The notes under the pieces were generated by a model. The model made no database searches. It was given only the letters and a program-made list of their open reading frames with translations, and was not told the DNA's origin. From Apus apus (Eukaryota > Chordata > Aves > Apodiformes > Apodidae), in NCBI RefSeq assembly GCF_020740795.1, contig NC_067291.1:11846780-11910779 (forward strand): 64,000 nt of DNA, given 5' to 3'. Positions 15,247 through 26,685 of this stretch are shown one piece after another. Every line of letters starts with the position of its first letter. Position 1 is the stretch's first letter. Position numbers and translations under genes: made by a program.

Positions 15247-16157
15247 CAGTATGCTTTGATTTCTTGTGGGGGAATGGAAATGTAGGTCAGAGACTTGAAG
15301 CAGTTCCCACACACATTCCCTTTTCTACCCATCCGTAAATCTGGATTTTGAAAAGTCACAGCGGGGCTTTCTTAAATTTCTGAATTTGTGTCTCATGTCC
15401 CTGTTCTAATGTAGAATGAGTCTTCCCAGCCAGGCTGTATGTCCCAGAAATCTTGAAGCCAGAAAGGTTGGAGTGATGGCCTGTCCTCACTGCTGAGGGA
15501 GACTGTGGTGCATTGCAGGAGATGTAGTTTGACAGGAATGCTCAATCTATACAGGAGACCAGGAGCCAAGAAATACTTGAATACAGCTCCCACGGCTAAG
15601 CAGGGCTCTGAGCACCTCACCTAATCTGCAGTGTGACCACTCCCCATCTGTAAATTGACATTTACTTCCTTGTTTCACAAAGGTTTCAAGAGGATAAAAA
15701 TCTGTGAAAGTTATGAGATTCTCAGATACTGTGATGAGTCCCAGGATAAACAAATGTTGAATGCAAAACAGCAGCTTACATGGTACATATTCAAGGGCAT
15801 GTGGAATGAATTAGAAACATGAAGAGAGGGAGCAGAAGAATGAGAATGGGAAGAAGCAGAAGGGAGGAAGGATAGACAGAAACAGTGCAAGGCAGGCAGC
15901 ATGACTGGAAGCTATGGAAGGGTTATGCAGTTCTAGCACACTCCAAGCTCATGTTGCAAACAATTTTGTAAGTGCATCTAAAGTAAACTGAGCCAAAGAC
16001 TTAGTGAGCTGAGGTTTTTTGCAAAATTCTAATGTTGGACATTTTCATTAAATGGTCAAGAGTAATTCCCAAAGGAGGGACCTTACTGTCTGCATTTAGA
16101 GCATGAATGGATATATTAAACCTAGGCTTTATTTAATATTTCACAATAGTCTTTTTT

Positions 16158-16169
16158 GGGGGGGGGGGG
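16158..16169. repeat. Poly-G tract (12 G)
   Basis: A run of 12 G preceded by six T. Long G runs are rare in AT-rich DNA; this one can form G-quadruplex structures and is prone to length error in sequencing. Confidence 0.9.
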
Positions 16170-16330
16170 TGCAATATGAGCAGGTTAAAAAAATTAATTT
16201 TCTGTGCTATGCTTTATTTTCTCTGCCAGTAATGTGAGGAAAAAGAGAAAGTCTGAATATATACATGTGCACACGTTTAAATAAACAGGGAATGAGGCCA
16301 TACATCCTTTCTTAGCTGCTCTTTCCCATC

Positions 16331-16356
16331 TTTTTTTTTTTTTTGGTTTTTTTTTT
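16331..16356. repeat. Poly-T tract, 14 T + GG + 10 T
   Basis: This is a low-complexity T-rich tract, with no element recognised beside it. Confidence 0.9.
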
Positions 16357-19300
16357 GGGTGAGAGTACTTGTTATGAAGCTGAGTACTGCAAACTGGGAA
16401 CAGATTATTTTTCATACAATGGAATATAAAAGATTAATCATTCTCTTATTATAAAACAAACTCCTTTGTAGCACTGCAGGTTAAGCAATATGTATAGATT
16501 AGATAGAGAAACTGCTGCAGTTTTTCAAAGCACTGAAGAATGTGGACAGTAGGGAAGAGGAAAAACTATTTGGCATCCCCAAAAAGAGATGAGAAAATTC
16601 AGAGGTGAAAATGTAGGATGCATGTAGAAAAAGCTCTTAAGACAATGATGTCAGGTAGATGGTTTTATCTTCCTGCTGGAATGTGTGGAACACCTGCTAT
16701 TGAGATGAATAGTATCTGTCCTTTTTGTTCCAAAAAATATTGGAAGTGATACATTCCTGTGCAAAAGGAAACAACTCCCAGCTAAGCTTTCCAAAGAAGA
16801 CTGAAGTAATGCACAGTAATTTATATTTGCTTTCTGCACTGGAAGTTGTCAAAATTGCCACTGTTCATAGCAATGACAAGACTCCATATGCCTGCAGTGA
16901 AACAGCAGTGGCTGCAGGTTAGGTGTATTGATGGTGCAAAACATCTTTCAGGAGCAAGGAACCAAATGGCTTTATGTTCAATGGAAAAGCCTGACACAAA
17001 GCATCTCTGGTGATCTGCTGAGGAGTATTTTGACTTGGAGTCACTCTAAGTTATCTAATGCTCATGGCAGTTAAAGTAAACTGGGCTGCCTTTAAAGAAG
17101 ATGAATAGGCTTATAGTTTTTGCTCTTTGCAGTGATACACTTTCTACTAATAACAATGGATATTAAGAATGCAACTGGTTTGGGTACTTCTCTGTGTCTC
17201 ACTTTACATGTACATGCACTGTAGGCATTTTCCTCCCCAGAAAACCCAAAGTCTCATTGATATTTATAATATTCAGAAACAAATTCTAAAATGCTGTTTA
17301 GATGTTGTTTGCAATCCTTTTAGGCCCCTCATCTGCATCTGTGTGTCTAGATACCACTTAAAATCTGGTGCTATAAGCCTATGTGACACTTAAAACAGAA
17401 CTTCAAAAAATTGTAGTTTTTATAGTCTGATCTTCATGAAAAGTATCAGATTTTAAAATCCTATAGGCAGAATCATTAACTGAAAATAGTGACAAAAGGG
17501 GAAGGCTAGACTTGGTGTTACACTTTGAAAATTTTCTCTGCCAGTCACCAAGCAAGGTAGATTTTGGGAGGCAAGATCCTAAGACCATTGAAATGAGGTC
17601 TGATTTTATGGGCTTCACATCACACCCTTCACTACAGTATACTCTGACAGCCTTACACACTCTGTTTATTGCATTTTATTTGAATGGAAGTGAAAACTAA
17701 TGCAAATGTCAAGAGAAAAACACTTAAGAATTAAACAGGTGATACAGGCATGCTGAAAAACTGCTGAAGGAGGTAGCTAAATACTCAGTGGGGTTTGGGA
17801 GGAAAAATGCAGATATTATTTGAATAAACATGTTTAAAATAATGAAGTGTATCAAAGGTATGTACAAGATGTCCAGAATGCCAGCATAGACTTTTGATCA
17901 TAGATAAATCCCAAAGCACAGTTTTCTGGAATTTGTCATCAGAATCCTTCAGTATAGAAACGTATAGGTTCTAAATGATACGTTTTCTCAGTACATGAAG
18001 GAAACACAATAAGGAATATATCTTCCTATATTAATTAAGTAGGCTTTAGTTTAAAAAGAAGGTTGGTATATATGGAATTAAGTTAACCTTACGACTTATT
18101 TTCCCCACATCTGTTTTGCATAGTGGTTTTAATTTGAGGATTTCCCCGCCACCACCCGTTCCGTCCTGAAGCAGGCAGTGGAAGATCACTGCCATCTACA
18201 GATAGGAGATAGTATCACTAATAGTAAATTGTTGGAATAGTTTACCTCATGCTGGAACATTTTTCTCTCTCTGCCTTAAGCACTTGTCTCCTCAGCCCCT
18301 CCTCCCCCTTAGAAAAATCCACAAAGTCACACTCTGTTGTTTCTGTGGCACCCTGATCATAATCACCCTCATTAAGGGAAAAGCAGTACTTTCAGACTTT
18401 TAGAAGCCCTGTAATATTTTGAGTCAAAATTGAAAAGAAACAAATAAAGGCAGGATCCACAAATATGCTTTCCATTACCTAGCATATATGTCAGAATTTA
18501 GTACACATGTCAGAATTATAAATGGCTTCTTACAGATTTCTCAGATAGCAGCTGAGAAAAATAACAAACTCTGTGGACATTTGTATAGATGGACTGAGTA
18601 AGTGGGTACATGCTTTCCATATATCAGTGTCTGGGTTGTATTTGCAAGATGATATATCAGGAAAAACAAGCCTGTGTGGTGCTGCAGGAAGAACAGAACT
18701 ATAGTCTAAGATCAATTTAATCCCCATCTTCTGTTTTCTTCTTCAAAGAAGGGAGTGAAAAAAAAAATCAGGTAAAGCTTCATGTTATTTTTAGCTATTG
18801 CAGAAGAACCACACATTTGCAGCATGCAGAAATACATTACATTGAGCATTAACTACAAAAATAATTTAGAAATTATACTTTGTTTCCTCTATCTTCCACA
18901 TTCAGATAGAAAAAAAATTAATTGTAAGGAAAATTACTTCTATCAAACAAGTCAGACATCAGTTATTAATATACAACAGCTGTCATGATATTTTACTGTC
19001 TTTCAATATGTGCTGTTTCACTGAATCCTTGAAATGAGTGCGAATCTGACAACATAAAAAAAAAATATTAGAATCAGATTAAGCAAATTAAATGTAGTCC
19101 AGAGTTTCCATTAAGGTTAGATGATTTGTCAGCTTGCATACAATTTCTACCATGTTATACCTGATGCAGTGAAAAAATTTATAAGCAGAACCAAAAAGAC
19201 CAAAGAAGAGGTGCCTGATTTTCCACTTGTGTAGCTGTAGGATTGGGCTCACTGAAATTATTTTTAACTATGACTTGAGAATATGAGTCTGCAAGAGATC

Positions 19301-20181
19301 ACACAGCTGGAATAGCTGGGTAAGAAAAAAAAGGATAAGTTAAAGGCAGTAGAATTAAAGCAACCTGGAACTGTGGAACTGCAGGGAATTTCAGCTACTG
19401 TCTGCCCAAATATTCTTCATGCACTGCAGAAATGCTTCTTATTTGCTTTCTCAGGTGAGAGAAATCCCCTGGCTTGTCTCCCCTGCTGTCTGTCTATCAT
19501 CCTAGCAGCCAGAGTAGAACTGAGCTTTGATTTGGGGGTCCATTACACCATGATAATATGATTGCTTCAAGGATCATGTTCTGGTTTGTATGACATGCTT
19601 TTTACCTGTACTACCAACATCAAACAACTGTGCGTCTGTTGCTGGAGTTCAAGCAATAAAAGCAATAGCTAATCCGGTCTGATAATAGGGAAGAAGTCTG
19701 TGACTCCAAAAACTTTTATCATTGCTGTTTTGAAGGAACAGTTTCCTCTTTAAAATCCTGTGCCCACTCAGTCACAGAGGAGTATACACCTTAAAATCTT
19801 TTGAAAATTCAACCCCCCCTTCACAAGAACATCTCTACAGGCCAAACGTTTGGGCCCCACTGAAGTCAGTGACAAAAGTCCTGTCAGCTTCAGTAAGGTC
19901 AGAATTTCCTTCATGATATTGCTTCAGCTGCTGCCTTTAAATACAACAGTTTTCAGGTTGTTTTTACGGAAAGTCAGTGTCAGGTGTGTTTATTATTTTA
20001 AACTATATTATTTCTTTAGAAAAGTAAATATCTGAGCGCCTTCGCATTTCAACAGGCAAACTACCAAGTCGGTAGTTCACACATTTTGAACATGTACTTA
20101 ATTGAAATGGTTGTCTGGTAGCTACGGAAGGAAAGCTGTGCTGTTTTCCCTATCGCTCTCAAAGGGCGTTTCTGTGCGTAG

Positions 20182-20195
20182 CCAGCAGGTGGCAT
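20182..20195 (+). promoter_or_regulatory. CTCF-like motif
   Basis: CCAGCAGGTGGCAT matches 13 of 14 positions of the vertebrate CTCF core (CCASYAGRKGGCRS). It lies in a segment (about 20,030-20,310) with more CpGs than its AT-rich surroundings. CTCF recognition is conserved in birds. Occupancy cannot be judged from sequence. Confidence 0.5.
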
Positions 20196-20309
20196 TCATG
20201 GCTAACAGTAAAATGCATTAATATATTCTAAGTTCTTTGCATATGAAGGAGGGGAGAAAAACGTTTCTTAGTATAGCGGCAGTTACTCAATTAACCGTGA
20301 TGCTTAAAC

Positions 20310-21739
20310 TAATGCAATACATTTGATTTATGTATTCTTTGTTTTACAAAGAGTGGCAGAGTTATCCAGTAGGAGACATTAATCTTCATGACGAGACAGC
20401 AGGGACCTGGCAAATTGTATTAATCTTCCTGTAAAGTACTTGATAGTAAAAGTCCTTCATCTTCAGTTATGTCATTTTGTTCCTCCAAATGAGCCAGTTT
20501 CTAAAATAATACCCATATAATACCCCATAATACCAACAGTTATCAGGACAGGTAAGAACTTTAAGACAAAAAATAATATTGAAGTTTATCCAGTCAATGA
20601 ATCTTAATCAGATGTCTCAAAGTCTGATCATTCCCATTCGTGATCCAGTCGGTCTATGGAGTATTGCCATATTTAACATCTGTGTCACATCATGCCTTTC
20701 CTGTTGCCTCATTGATCAACAGACAACATGTGATGATTCCCAGATGTTCAAACATGGCAGATCCCAAAAGACCTATTAAATTACACTGAAAGCAAAACAA
20801 CATCCATGCTGTAAAAGTTTAGTTAAAATCAGGTATGTCTGAATATTCACAAACTTGCTACAGGATATTTAGTGATATTCAAATTGCTTTTAAACACCAG
20901 TCAAATTCTTTGAAAATGTCCACATTGTGTATTATGTAAAGACACTGTGTCACAAGGTTGATGTGACTTAATATGAAACAAGTTGAAGTAGAATTAGGCA
21001 CATATTTATACACAGAGAAGACAGACCACTGGTTGTTTTACTTTATTTTACTTTTTGACTATTTGTCTCCTTTTATTGCATACAATCTGTGTTATTTAAG
21101 ATTTTTACTCCTATTTCTTGCTGATTATAAGTTTTTTTCCTTCATAAAGCCAAAGAAGCTTGTCCACTGCATTCTCTAAGCAAGGCAAGGCAGCATGTGT
21201 TGTTTTTCCACTGTGTGTCCATTTTCCACTGAAAAGTATCATTATGAAGACCAAGATTTACTAAGATGATACTTCGAGCTTTGTTCTGTAACTGAAGAGC
21301 ATTTATATGAAACTCTAGATTGGGTTTCAAACAAGAAATGTGATCCAGTTTATTCCAGAGTGCTACAATATTCCCCCTCAAAGCCCTCACCATTTCTGGT
21401 ACAGTAGTTCTGATATGAAGATGAATATTCTTTACACTTTCCTGAAGCTTGCATTACTTTTCCAGCAACATTTCCATTTCAAGTTTTGTGCTGCCTGTGG
21501 AATTGTCAACTGTGAAATGCCATCATTTTCTGAGGAGCACAGGCAGCAGAAAAGTAGCAGCTCTATCTTGTCACCTGGGAAATAGCAGCACAGAACTCAG
21601 GTGCAGTTTTTTGAAGTCACAGCGACATTCCTGGGAATTACCACATTGGCTAATCTGAAGTTACAGTTTATTTTGCTGTACTCTTTAATAAGAAGGAGCA
21701 CAGCTACTTTAGAAAGGCCAGCAAAAAGAGGGAAGTTCC
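20310..21739. other. Upstream intergenic sequence, no gene recognised
   Basis: This AT-rich sequence lies between the CTCF-like site and the CpG patch. Several overlapping frames of 65-90 codons occur on both strands at 21,140-21,870, none with a recognisable motif or a reading-frame bias. I see nothing else. Confidence 0.6.
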
Positions 21740-22045
21740 TGACGTGGGTGTTTCTGATACTCCCGCGTTTTGTGGCTAGAAATTCGTGCGTCCAGTTCAC
21801 AGCCCAGCCTTTTCTCATGAAGCTGGTTGCCTTGATGTAGCTCCGTGAAGAAGCTCCACTTGGGCACAACCTGCTGCAGCCCTGCCCCGTTTGCCAGGCT
21901 CCTGCTCAGCCCGGATCTCCCGCAGCTCCACCCGCTCCTCCCCTGCTCAAACGCAGCCAGAGGCGCCCGCCCCGCACGCTGAGGGACACAGATGCATTCG
22001 GGAGATGTAGTCCCTGAGGGAAGCCGGGTTGGAAGGGAGACTGAA
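21740..22045. promoter_or_regulatory. Small distal CpG-rich patch with ZNF143-like site
   Basis: About 18 CpGs by eye occur in some 300 bp, in contrast to the CpG-poor flanks. On the minus strand 21,993-22,011 reads ACTACATCTCCCGAATGCA. This resembles the ZNF143/Staf promoter motif (ACTACAATTCCCAGAATGC type) with one base missing in the middle. The patch lies about 4.6 kb upstream of the SH3GL3 start. It could be an enhancer, an alternative or upstream promoter, or the start of an unannotated non-coding transcript. Open frames here start at non-ATG codons and have no recognisable similarity. Confidence 0.45.
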
Positions 22046-22789
22046 GCAGGCAAACCAAGTGCTTGTGTGAAGCGATGATGCTGGACTGAAAACGACCAGA
22101 TTTCAAATCGAAATGAAGTTTTTTTCCAATTTGGTCAGAAAATTGAAATATTTCCATTTATGACAATTAGACCTACCCAAAGGAAAGCATCTACTTTTTA
22201 AAAATTATGATTTGTTTTTTTCTATTTTATTTTTGTTTTTATTTCCTGAATTGTCCCCACCATGAAGTAATTTTGGACATTCCCATCTTTATTCTAATTT
22301 ACACATATAAGTCATTTTTGTCAAGCAGTCTAGAGTTGTCTGGGAGCACTGACTGCCTGAGTGCGTGTTAACTGTAAACATTACATACTTTTTTTACTGC
22401 TACCAGAAACATCATAGGCACATGAAAGTTATAAGATCACCAAGTAGGAGATTTTAAGGGGTCCATTCACATAGTATAGTTTGCAAGATTAAGATGTCAA
22501 AATTTTTATGAGCTGCAGTGTGACAGAGCTGCACACACAAAAAGGTAGGTTGATGAGTTTTCAAAATTAGAGCACCTACTTTTAGTATATACATATGTAA
22601 CTTAAACCAAAATCTGCATATAGATTTTTAGTTCATCTTAAATATTTGTATGTCTTTTTAAAAGAAACTTGTCATTAGAATCATATTTATTAATTGATAG
22701 TGTAGGACCTAACAAGCTTTTGTTCTGTTGTTGATGCTCGTGGAGCAACACCAGAGATTTAGGAAAACGAGTGAGGATAGAAGGTATCT
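22046..22789. other. Spacer between CpG patch and CR1 element
   Basis: This is AT-rich sequence with no coding signal or recognisable repeat. The last 50 bases may belong to the CR1 copy that follows. Confidence 0.6.
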
Positions 22790-23217
22790 GCAGGATCATG
22801 GAGAGGGAAAGTCTCAGGAGGAGAGGCTAAGGGAGCTGGGGTTGTTTAGCCTGGAGAAGAGGAGACTCAGGGGAGACCTTATCACTCTCTACAATTACCT
22901 GAAGGGAGGTGGTAGGCAGGTGGGGGTCGGGCTCTTCTCCCAGGCAATTAATGACAGGACAAGAGGGCATGGCCTGAAGCTGCTCTAGGGGAGGTAAAGG
23001 TTGGATATTAGGAAACACTTCCTCATGGAAAGAATGATCAGACATTGGACTGGACTTCCCAGGGAAGTGGTGGAGTCACCATCCCTGGTGGTCTTTAAGG
23101 AAAGACTGAATGTGGCATTTGGTGCCACGGTCTAGCCGATGTGGTGGTGTGAGGTCACAGTTTGCACTTGATGGTCTCAGAGGTCTTTTCCAACCTCAAT
23201 AATTCTGTGATTCTGTG
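22790..23217 (+). mobile_element. CR1 LINE fragment, 5'-truncated, with 3' terminus
   Basis: CR1 is the main non-LTR retrotransposon of birds and is copied by target-primed reverse transcription, which usually yields 5'-truncated copies like this one. The plus strand reads the C-terminal end of CR1 ORF2, with [17 protein letters not shown] and later [15 protein letters not shown] in the same frame. Two in-frame stops interrupt it, a TAG at 22,986 and a TAA six bases later. The natural stop is probably the TAG at 23,133-23,135. A 3' UTR of about 80 bp follows and ends in two copies of ATTCTGTG (23,202-23,217), the diagnostic CR1 end. The 5' boundary is approximate and could extend to about 22,740. 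The copy is dead. Confidence 0.92.
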
Positions 23218-26200
23218 AATGCAAACAGAGGAAGGAGGCAGAAAGAAAAGCAAAGATCTGGATAACGGTAAAACAGTGCACATGGAAAGTCAGCTTGAGA
23301 AGAACAATCACATATGCCAAAAATAATTCACAAGCTACATTTAGTTAGAAGATCTGGGGAGAAAACATAAGCATCCTAAACAAATGAAGTAGGTTAGCCA
23401 GAGTGTCTACCGGCCCCAGGGTCACGTATTGCTACTCCAACTGCCAGCAGTGTCCGTGTGGAATGGGGAGCTTTCCAAGTTCTGGCCAGAGCTGGCTGTG
23501 TAAAGAAGACTGTCTGTTCTCTTTCCTTTCTTATGAAATGTGTACTGCAATGCAAACCCTGTCAGAAATACCTGAGCTAGTTTATCTGCACAGAAAGTGC
23601 TGTGGTCTGCAGAATGGCTTGCTTATGTTCCAGAAGAAAAAACATAGTATTGACCTGCTCCTGTACATTAACATATTTTCATATCAACAACTGTTTTTAT
23701 TTTATTTTAAATAATTGTTTAAGTATATAGAAACTGTACTAAAACAGGCTCATGAGATGACCTTGCTGTCTTAGGCATCTTTTTGTGAAGGATTCTCTTT
23801 TGACTTTTTTTATTGAGGTAGTTTGCTGTTGGCATTGTTTTCCCAGTGTCAGCTCCCAGGTTTGTCCTGCAATATCAAACTTGAGAGCTGACACCAGGAA
23901 AATAATGAAATGGAGGAAATTTGGGACCAGTTTCATCCAGTGTTGTAGTTATTTGTATTTCACTCTGGAACACCATGTTGTACATTACTTCATTTACTTG
24001 GGACAATACTCAAGTATCCATGTCAATTCAGTTTCCTATTCCCCCCTTTTTTTGTTTCAATTTCACAAGACTAATTTTCAAGCCCAGTTCCCCCATAAAA
24101 ATAGCCAGTGTATATTTCCCAGTCACTGCTTCGATTTGAGCCCAGTTGTAAGTTCTCAGTTTGTACAGATTTCACTGTCCTTTTTAGCACATCTGGTTCA
24201 ATAGCATATTGGAGCCATCATCTGCTGTTCTCGTGCACTTTGACATTTCCTGAGTAGTGGGATTCTAATTGTTTAAATATCCAGACACCTAGAACTTTTT
24301 CCCTGAAGACCCCCTCTTTCCCACTCTCTGAAGTATTTTTCACTATGCCCATGTAGTATTATGCTGTGGCCTGTCCTCTGCTTGTGGTAGTTTTTTTCCC
24401 CCATCTTTTCAGCATTTATCTGAACCATTTCCCACAGTTCTTCTACTATTTCTGATTTCCTTCATTTTACAGACTGAATTAGTAAGTTCTTGTAAAATTT
24501 AAGTATCATCATCCAGCAAATCACAATCCCTTTTTTCTACAAGATTTAACTATATCTGTGGTTATAGAACTCTTAGGTATTGCTTAGCCAGCATATATTA
24601 CTGGCTATAAGCTATAACTTTTGCTTATTTCTGATCTGAATACCAGTCTCAGGGTGTCTCAAACCAGATCATTAACATCTGGATCATTCAAGTTGGCTTA
24701 CTAATTAGGTTTTCACCTTGTCTATGTCATTCAGCAATTAGGCTAGGAAGTTGAATTTCCACAGGGCATTTCCCACTTGCAAATCCTTGTATCCCTTCAG
24801 CAGAGACAACATGGCTGCTACCCTTGGGTTACAAGAAGGATTAAGAAAACCAACAAAAACCCCAACAAAACCACAAAGTTGTAGACATGCAGCCTTACTC
24901 GTGTTCTTAATCTAATCCAATTTTTCAGCTAGCAGCCACAGTGACTTAATAATCCATTTATTTCCCTCCCCAGTGAGTTATTTCAAACTCCTTCCTTCTT
25001 TGTTTCTGGTCTGTCCTTTCTTGAAGCCAAAGATTGGCCAAACCCTTCTTCTCTCCCTAATTTCACAGTACACTTAGTTTGCTCTAATAACTTTTATGGA
25101 ACTCCCATTTCTTAGCTTAGGCCTTATTCTCTCACCTGAGATCTCTACAAACACATCACTAATTTAAGCCATACCCAGTTTTGCCTGGACAGTTAGCATC
25201 CTGCTAGCTGTTTCAAGTAGGAGGAGAAATGGATGCTGAAATCAGGTACCAGTGGTACAATCATGTGTACTCGTAAGAGGCTGTCAGTGCTTTTTCCTTA
25301 GACACAGAGAGCAGCAGACAGCACAGTGATTACAGACCTCCTTCAAACATCACCAGTCTGAAAACCTGGAAGGACTTCACATCACAGTTTGTCTTCCAGA
25401 GCAAATGTTAACCCATTCCTTTCTCCCAATTTATAACATGACAGTTACTCTGAATGTTCTTTATTTATATATATATAATTGTTCTCTTTGCTATTACAAA
25501 CAAGTGACTATAATACTCTCTGGAAATACCTTTTTCTCCTACCCCAATAAAAATGCAGTAGACCTGACAGTGAGCAGCACTGAGAGCCCTGCAGCCAGCA
25601 AAGGCTATCTGTAAAGTGCTTCCCAGGTCCGTGCATCAGTTTCCGCTGAATTACAAATCCCAGGTGATCTTATGGCCAGGATCAAGCAGGATATCACAGA
25701 GCACATCTTCCCCAGAATCTGAGCACAGTCTAGAAATCCATTTACCAGGGTAGGCATAACCACATCTCATATTTATCTCAGCATGTGGCTGATAACGCAG
25801 TAAGATTTAAGCATACAATGAATCTGTCCTATAATAACCAAGCAAACAACTGAACCATTCTTTCAGTCTCTCTAGTACATCTGCTCCTCCAAGAGGGAGG
25901 CAGTCGGCGGGAGGCAGTGCCTTGCTCAACCTGCAGCGGCAGAAAAGCAGCTCTGGAGTCAAAACTGCCAACTGGGTTTGGTTCTGATGCACAGCCTGAG
26001 CTGGTCACGTTCTGTTCCATTGCAAGAGCTTGCACGTGTCAAAAGCTACCATCAAATTATGGCATGCAATAATAGCTCTGGGGTGAACGAGCTCAACTCG
26101 AGATGCTACATGGAAACACAAGAAATGAGACCTGCAGAGAGAAAACTGCAGCCTCGTTAGAAGCAATGCTTAAATGATGGTGAGACGAAACCGGAGAGGT

Positions 26201-26229
26201 AACAGATAGGCCTTGTGGTGCTAGAGCAA
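23218..26229. other. Proximal upstream region of SH3GL3
   Basis: The 23,700-25,200 part is rich in T and C on the plus strand. The longest open frame is 139 codons at 23,785-24,204; its composition (many F, S, H, C) is typical of translated pyrimidine-rich DNA, and it has no domain. The last few hundred bases lead into the CpG island. Proximal enhancers may lie here but no specific motif cluster stands out. Confidence 0.6.
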
Positions 26230-26280
26230 GTGCCTGCTGACGGGCAGGAAGCCCTGGCTGTAGCAGCAATGCCACCTGCC

Positions 26281-26350
26281 CGCAGGGTCCCCCCGGGTCC
26301 CGCAGGGTCCCCCCTCGCCCCCTCCCGCTCCGCCCGGCCCCCCCCGCTCC
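26281..26350. repeat. C-rich tract in the promoter with a 20-bp tandem repeat
   Basis: CGCAGGGTCCCCCC occurs at 26,281 and again at 26,301, followed by a series of C runs up to about 26,348. The minus strand therefore carries several G runs in close spacing, the layout expected of a G-quadruplex former. It lies just upstream of the CCAAT boxes. Confidence 0.6.
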
Positions 26351-26395
26351 GCCGTCTCCCCGCAACACCGCCGCGTGGGCGTCTTCCAGCGCTCT

Positions 26396-26482
26396 CATCT
26401 GCATACCCCGCGCAAGTGGCCAATGGGCAGGCGACTCTGGCTCTGTCATTTGCATGTGGCCCGGCGGCGGCCAATGGGGCGG
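26396..26482 (+). promoter_or_regulatory. Duplicated octamer-like / CCAAT module
   Basis: Two copies of the same arrangement lie 51 bp apart. Copy 1 has CATCTGCAT at 26,396 and GGCCAATGGG at 26,418; copy 2 has CATTTGCAT at 26,447 and GGCCAATGGG at 26,469. The internal spacing is 22 bp in both, while the sequence between the elements is largely different. CCAAT in this context is the NF-Y site, and ATTTGCAT is the reverse of the POU-factor octamer ATGCAAAT. The copies could be an old tandem duplication whose functional elements were kept, or coincidence. Confidence 0.6.
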
Positions 26483-26640
26483 CAGCTGCCGAGCGCGCCG
26501 CAGGGCGATGTTCCCTCCGCGCGGCGCGGCGGGGCCGGGGGTGACACAGCGCGAGGCCAGGCGGGCTCGGCCGCGGGACCCGCCGGGACCTGCGGGACCT
26601 GCCGGGGTCCGGCGGCCGCTCGGGCCTGCCCGGGGGAAAG

Positions 26641-26685
26641 ATGTCGGTGGCGGGGCTGAAGAAGCAGTTTCACAAAGCCAGCCAG
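26641..26685 (+). CDS. SH3GL3: SH3GL3 (endophilin-A3) coding exon 1
   Basis: This exon encodes the first 15 residues, MSVAGLKKQFHKASQ, and ends at a GT donor (GTAAGG) in phase 0. The sequence is the conserved start of endophilin-A proteins, the N-terminal amphipathic helix H0, which folds on contact with the membrane and wedges into the bilayer during clathrin-mediated and fast endocytosis. The ATG is chosen because it matches the family start and has A at -3. An in-frame TGA at 26,542-26,544 lies upstream with no intervening ATG in that frame, so there is no N-terminal extension from this exon. The exon sits inside a CpG island, as expected for a first exon. KASQ at residues 12-15 fits A3 and A2 better than A1. 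Residues 13-15 alone cannot separate the paralogues; exon 4 does that. Confidence 0.96.

Larger units (their letters stand above)
1..20029. other. Upstream intergenic sequence, no gene recognised
   Basis: This is AT-rich, CpG-poor DNA with scattered A and T homopolymers. Short imperfect tandem repeats occur at 4,689-4,714 (13-bp unit, two copies) and about 7,610-7,660 (GACTTTCAGCAAGAT-like units). Open frames are all under 95 codons, are scattered on both strands and resemble no protein I know. I see no tRNA, no clear CR1 copy and no LTR. A far upstream regulatory role for SH3GL3 or its neighbour is possible but not shown. Confidence 0.65.

Noticed and set aside
21709..22053. 114-codon minus-strand frame over the distal CpG patch
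   Set aside because: It begins at a non-ATG codon and resembles no known protein; absence of stops is expected from local GC content.
23785..24204. 139-codon plus-strand open frame upstream of SH3GL3
   Set aside because: The composition follows the pyrimidine-rich DNA, with many F, S, C and H. It has no motif and no promoter-like context, and overlapping frames are also open.
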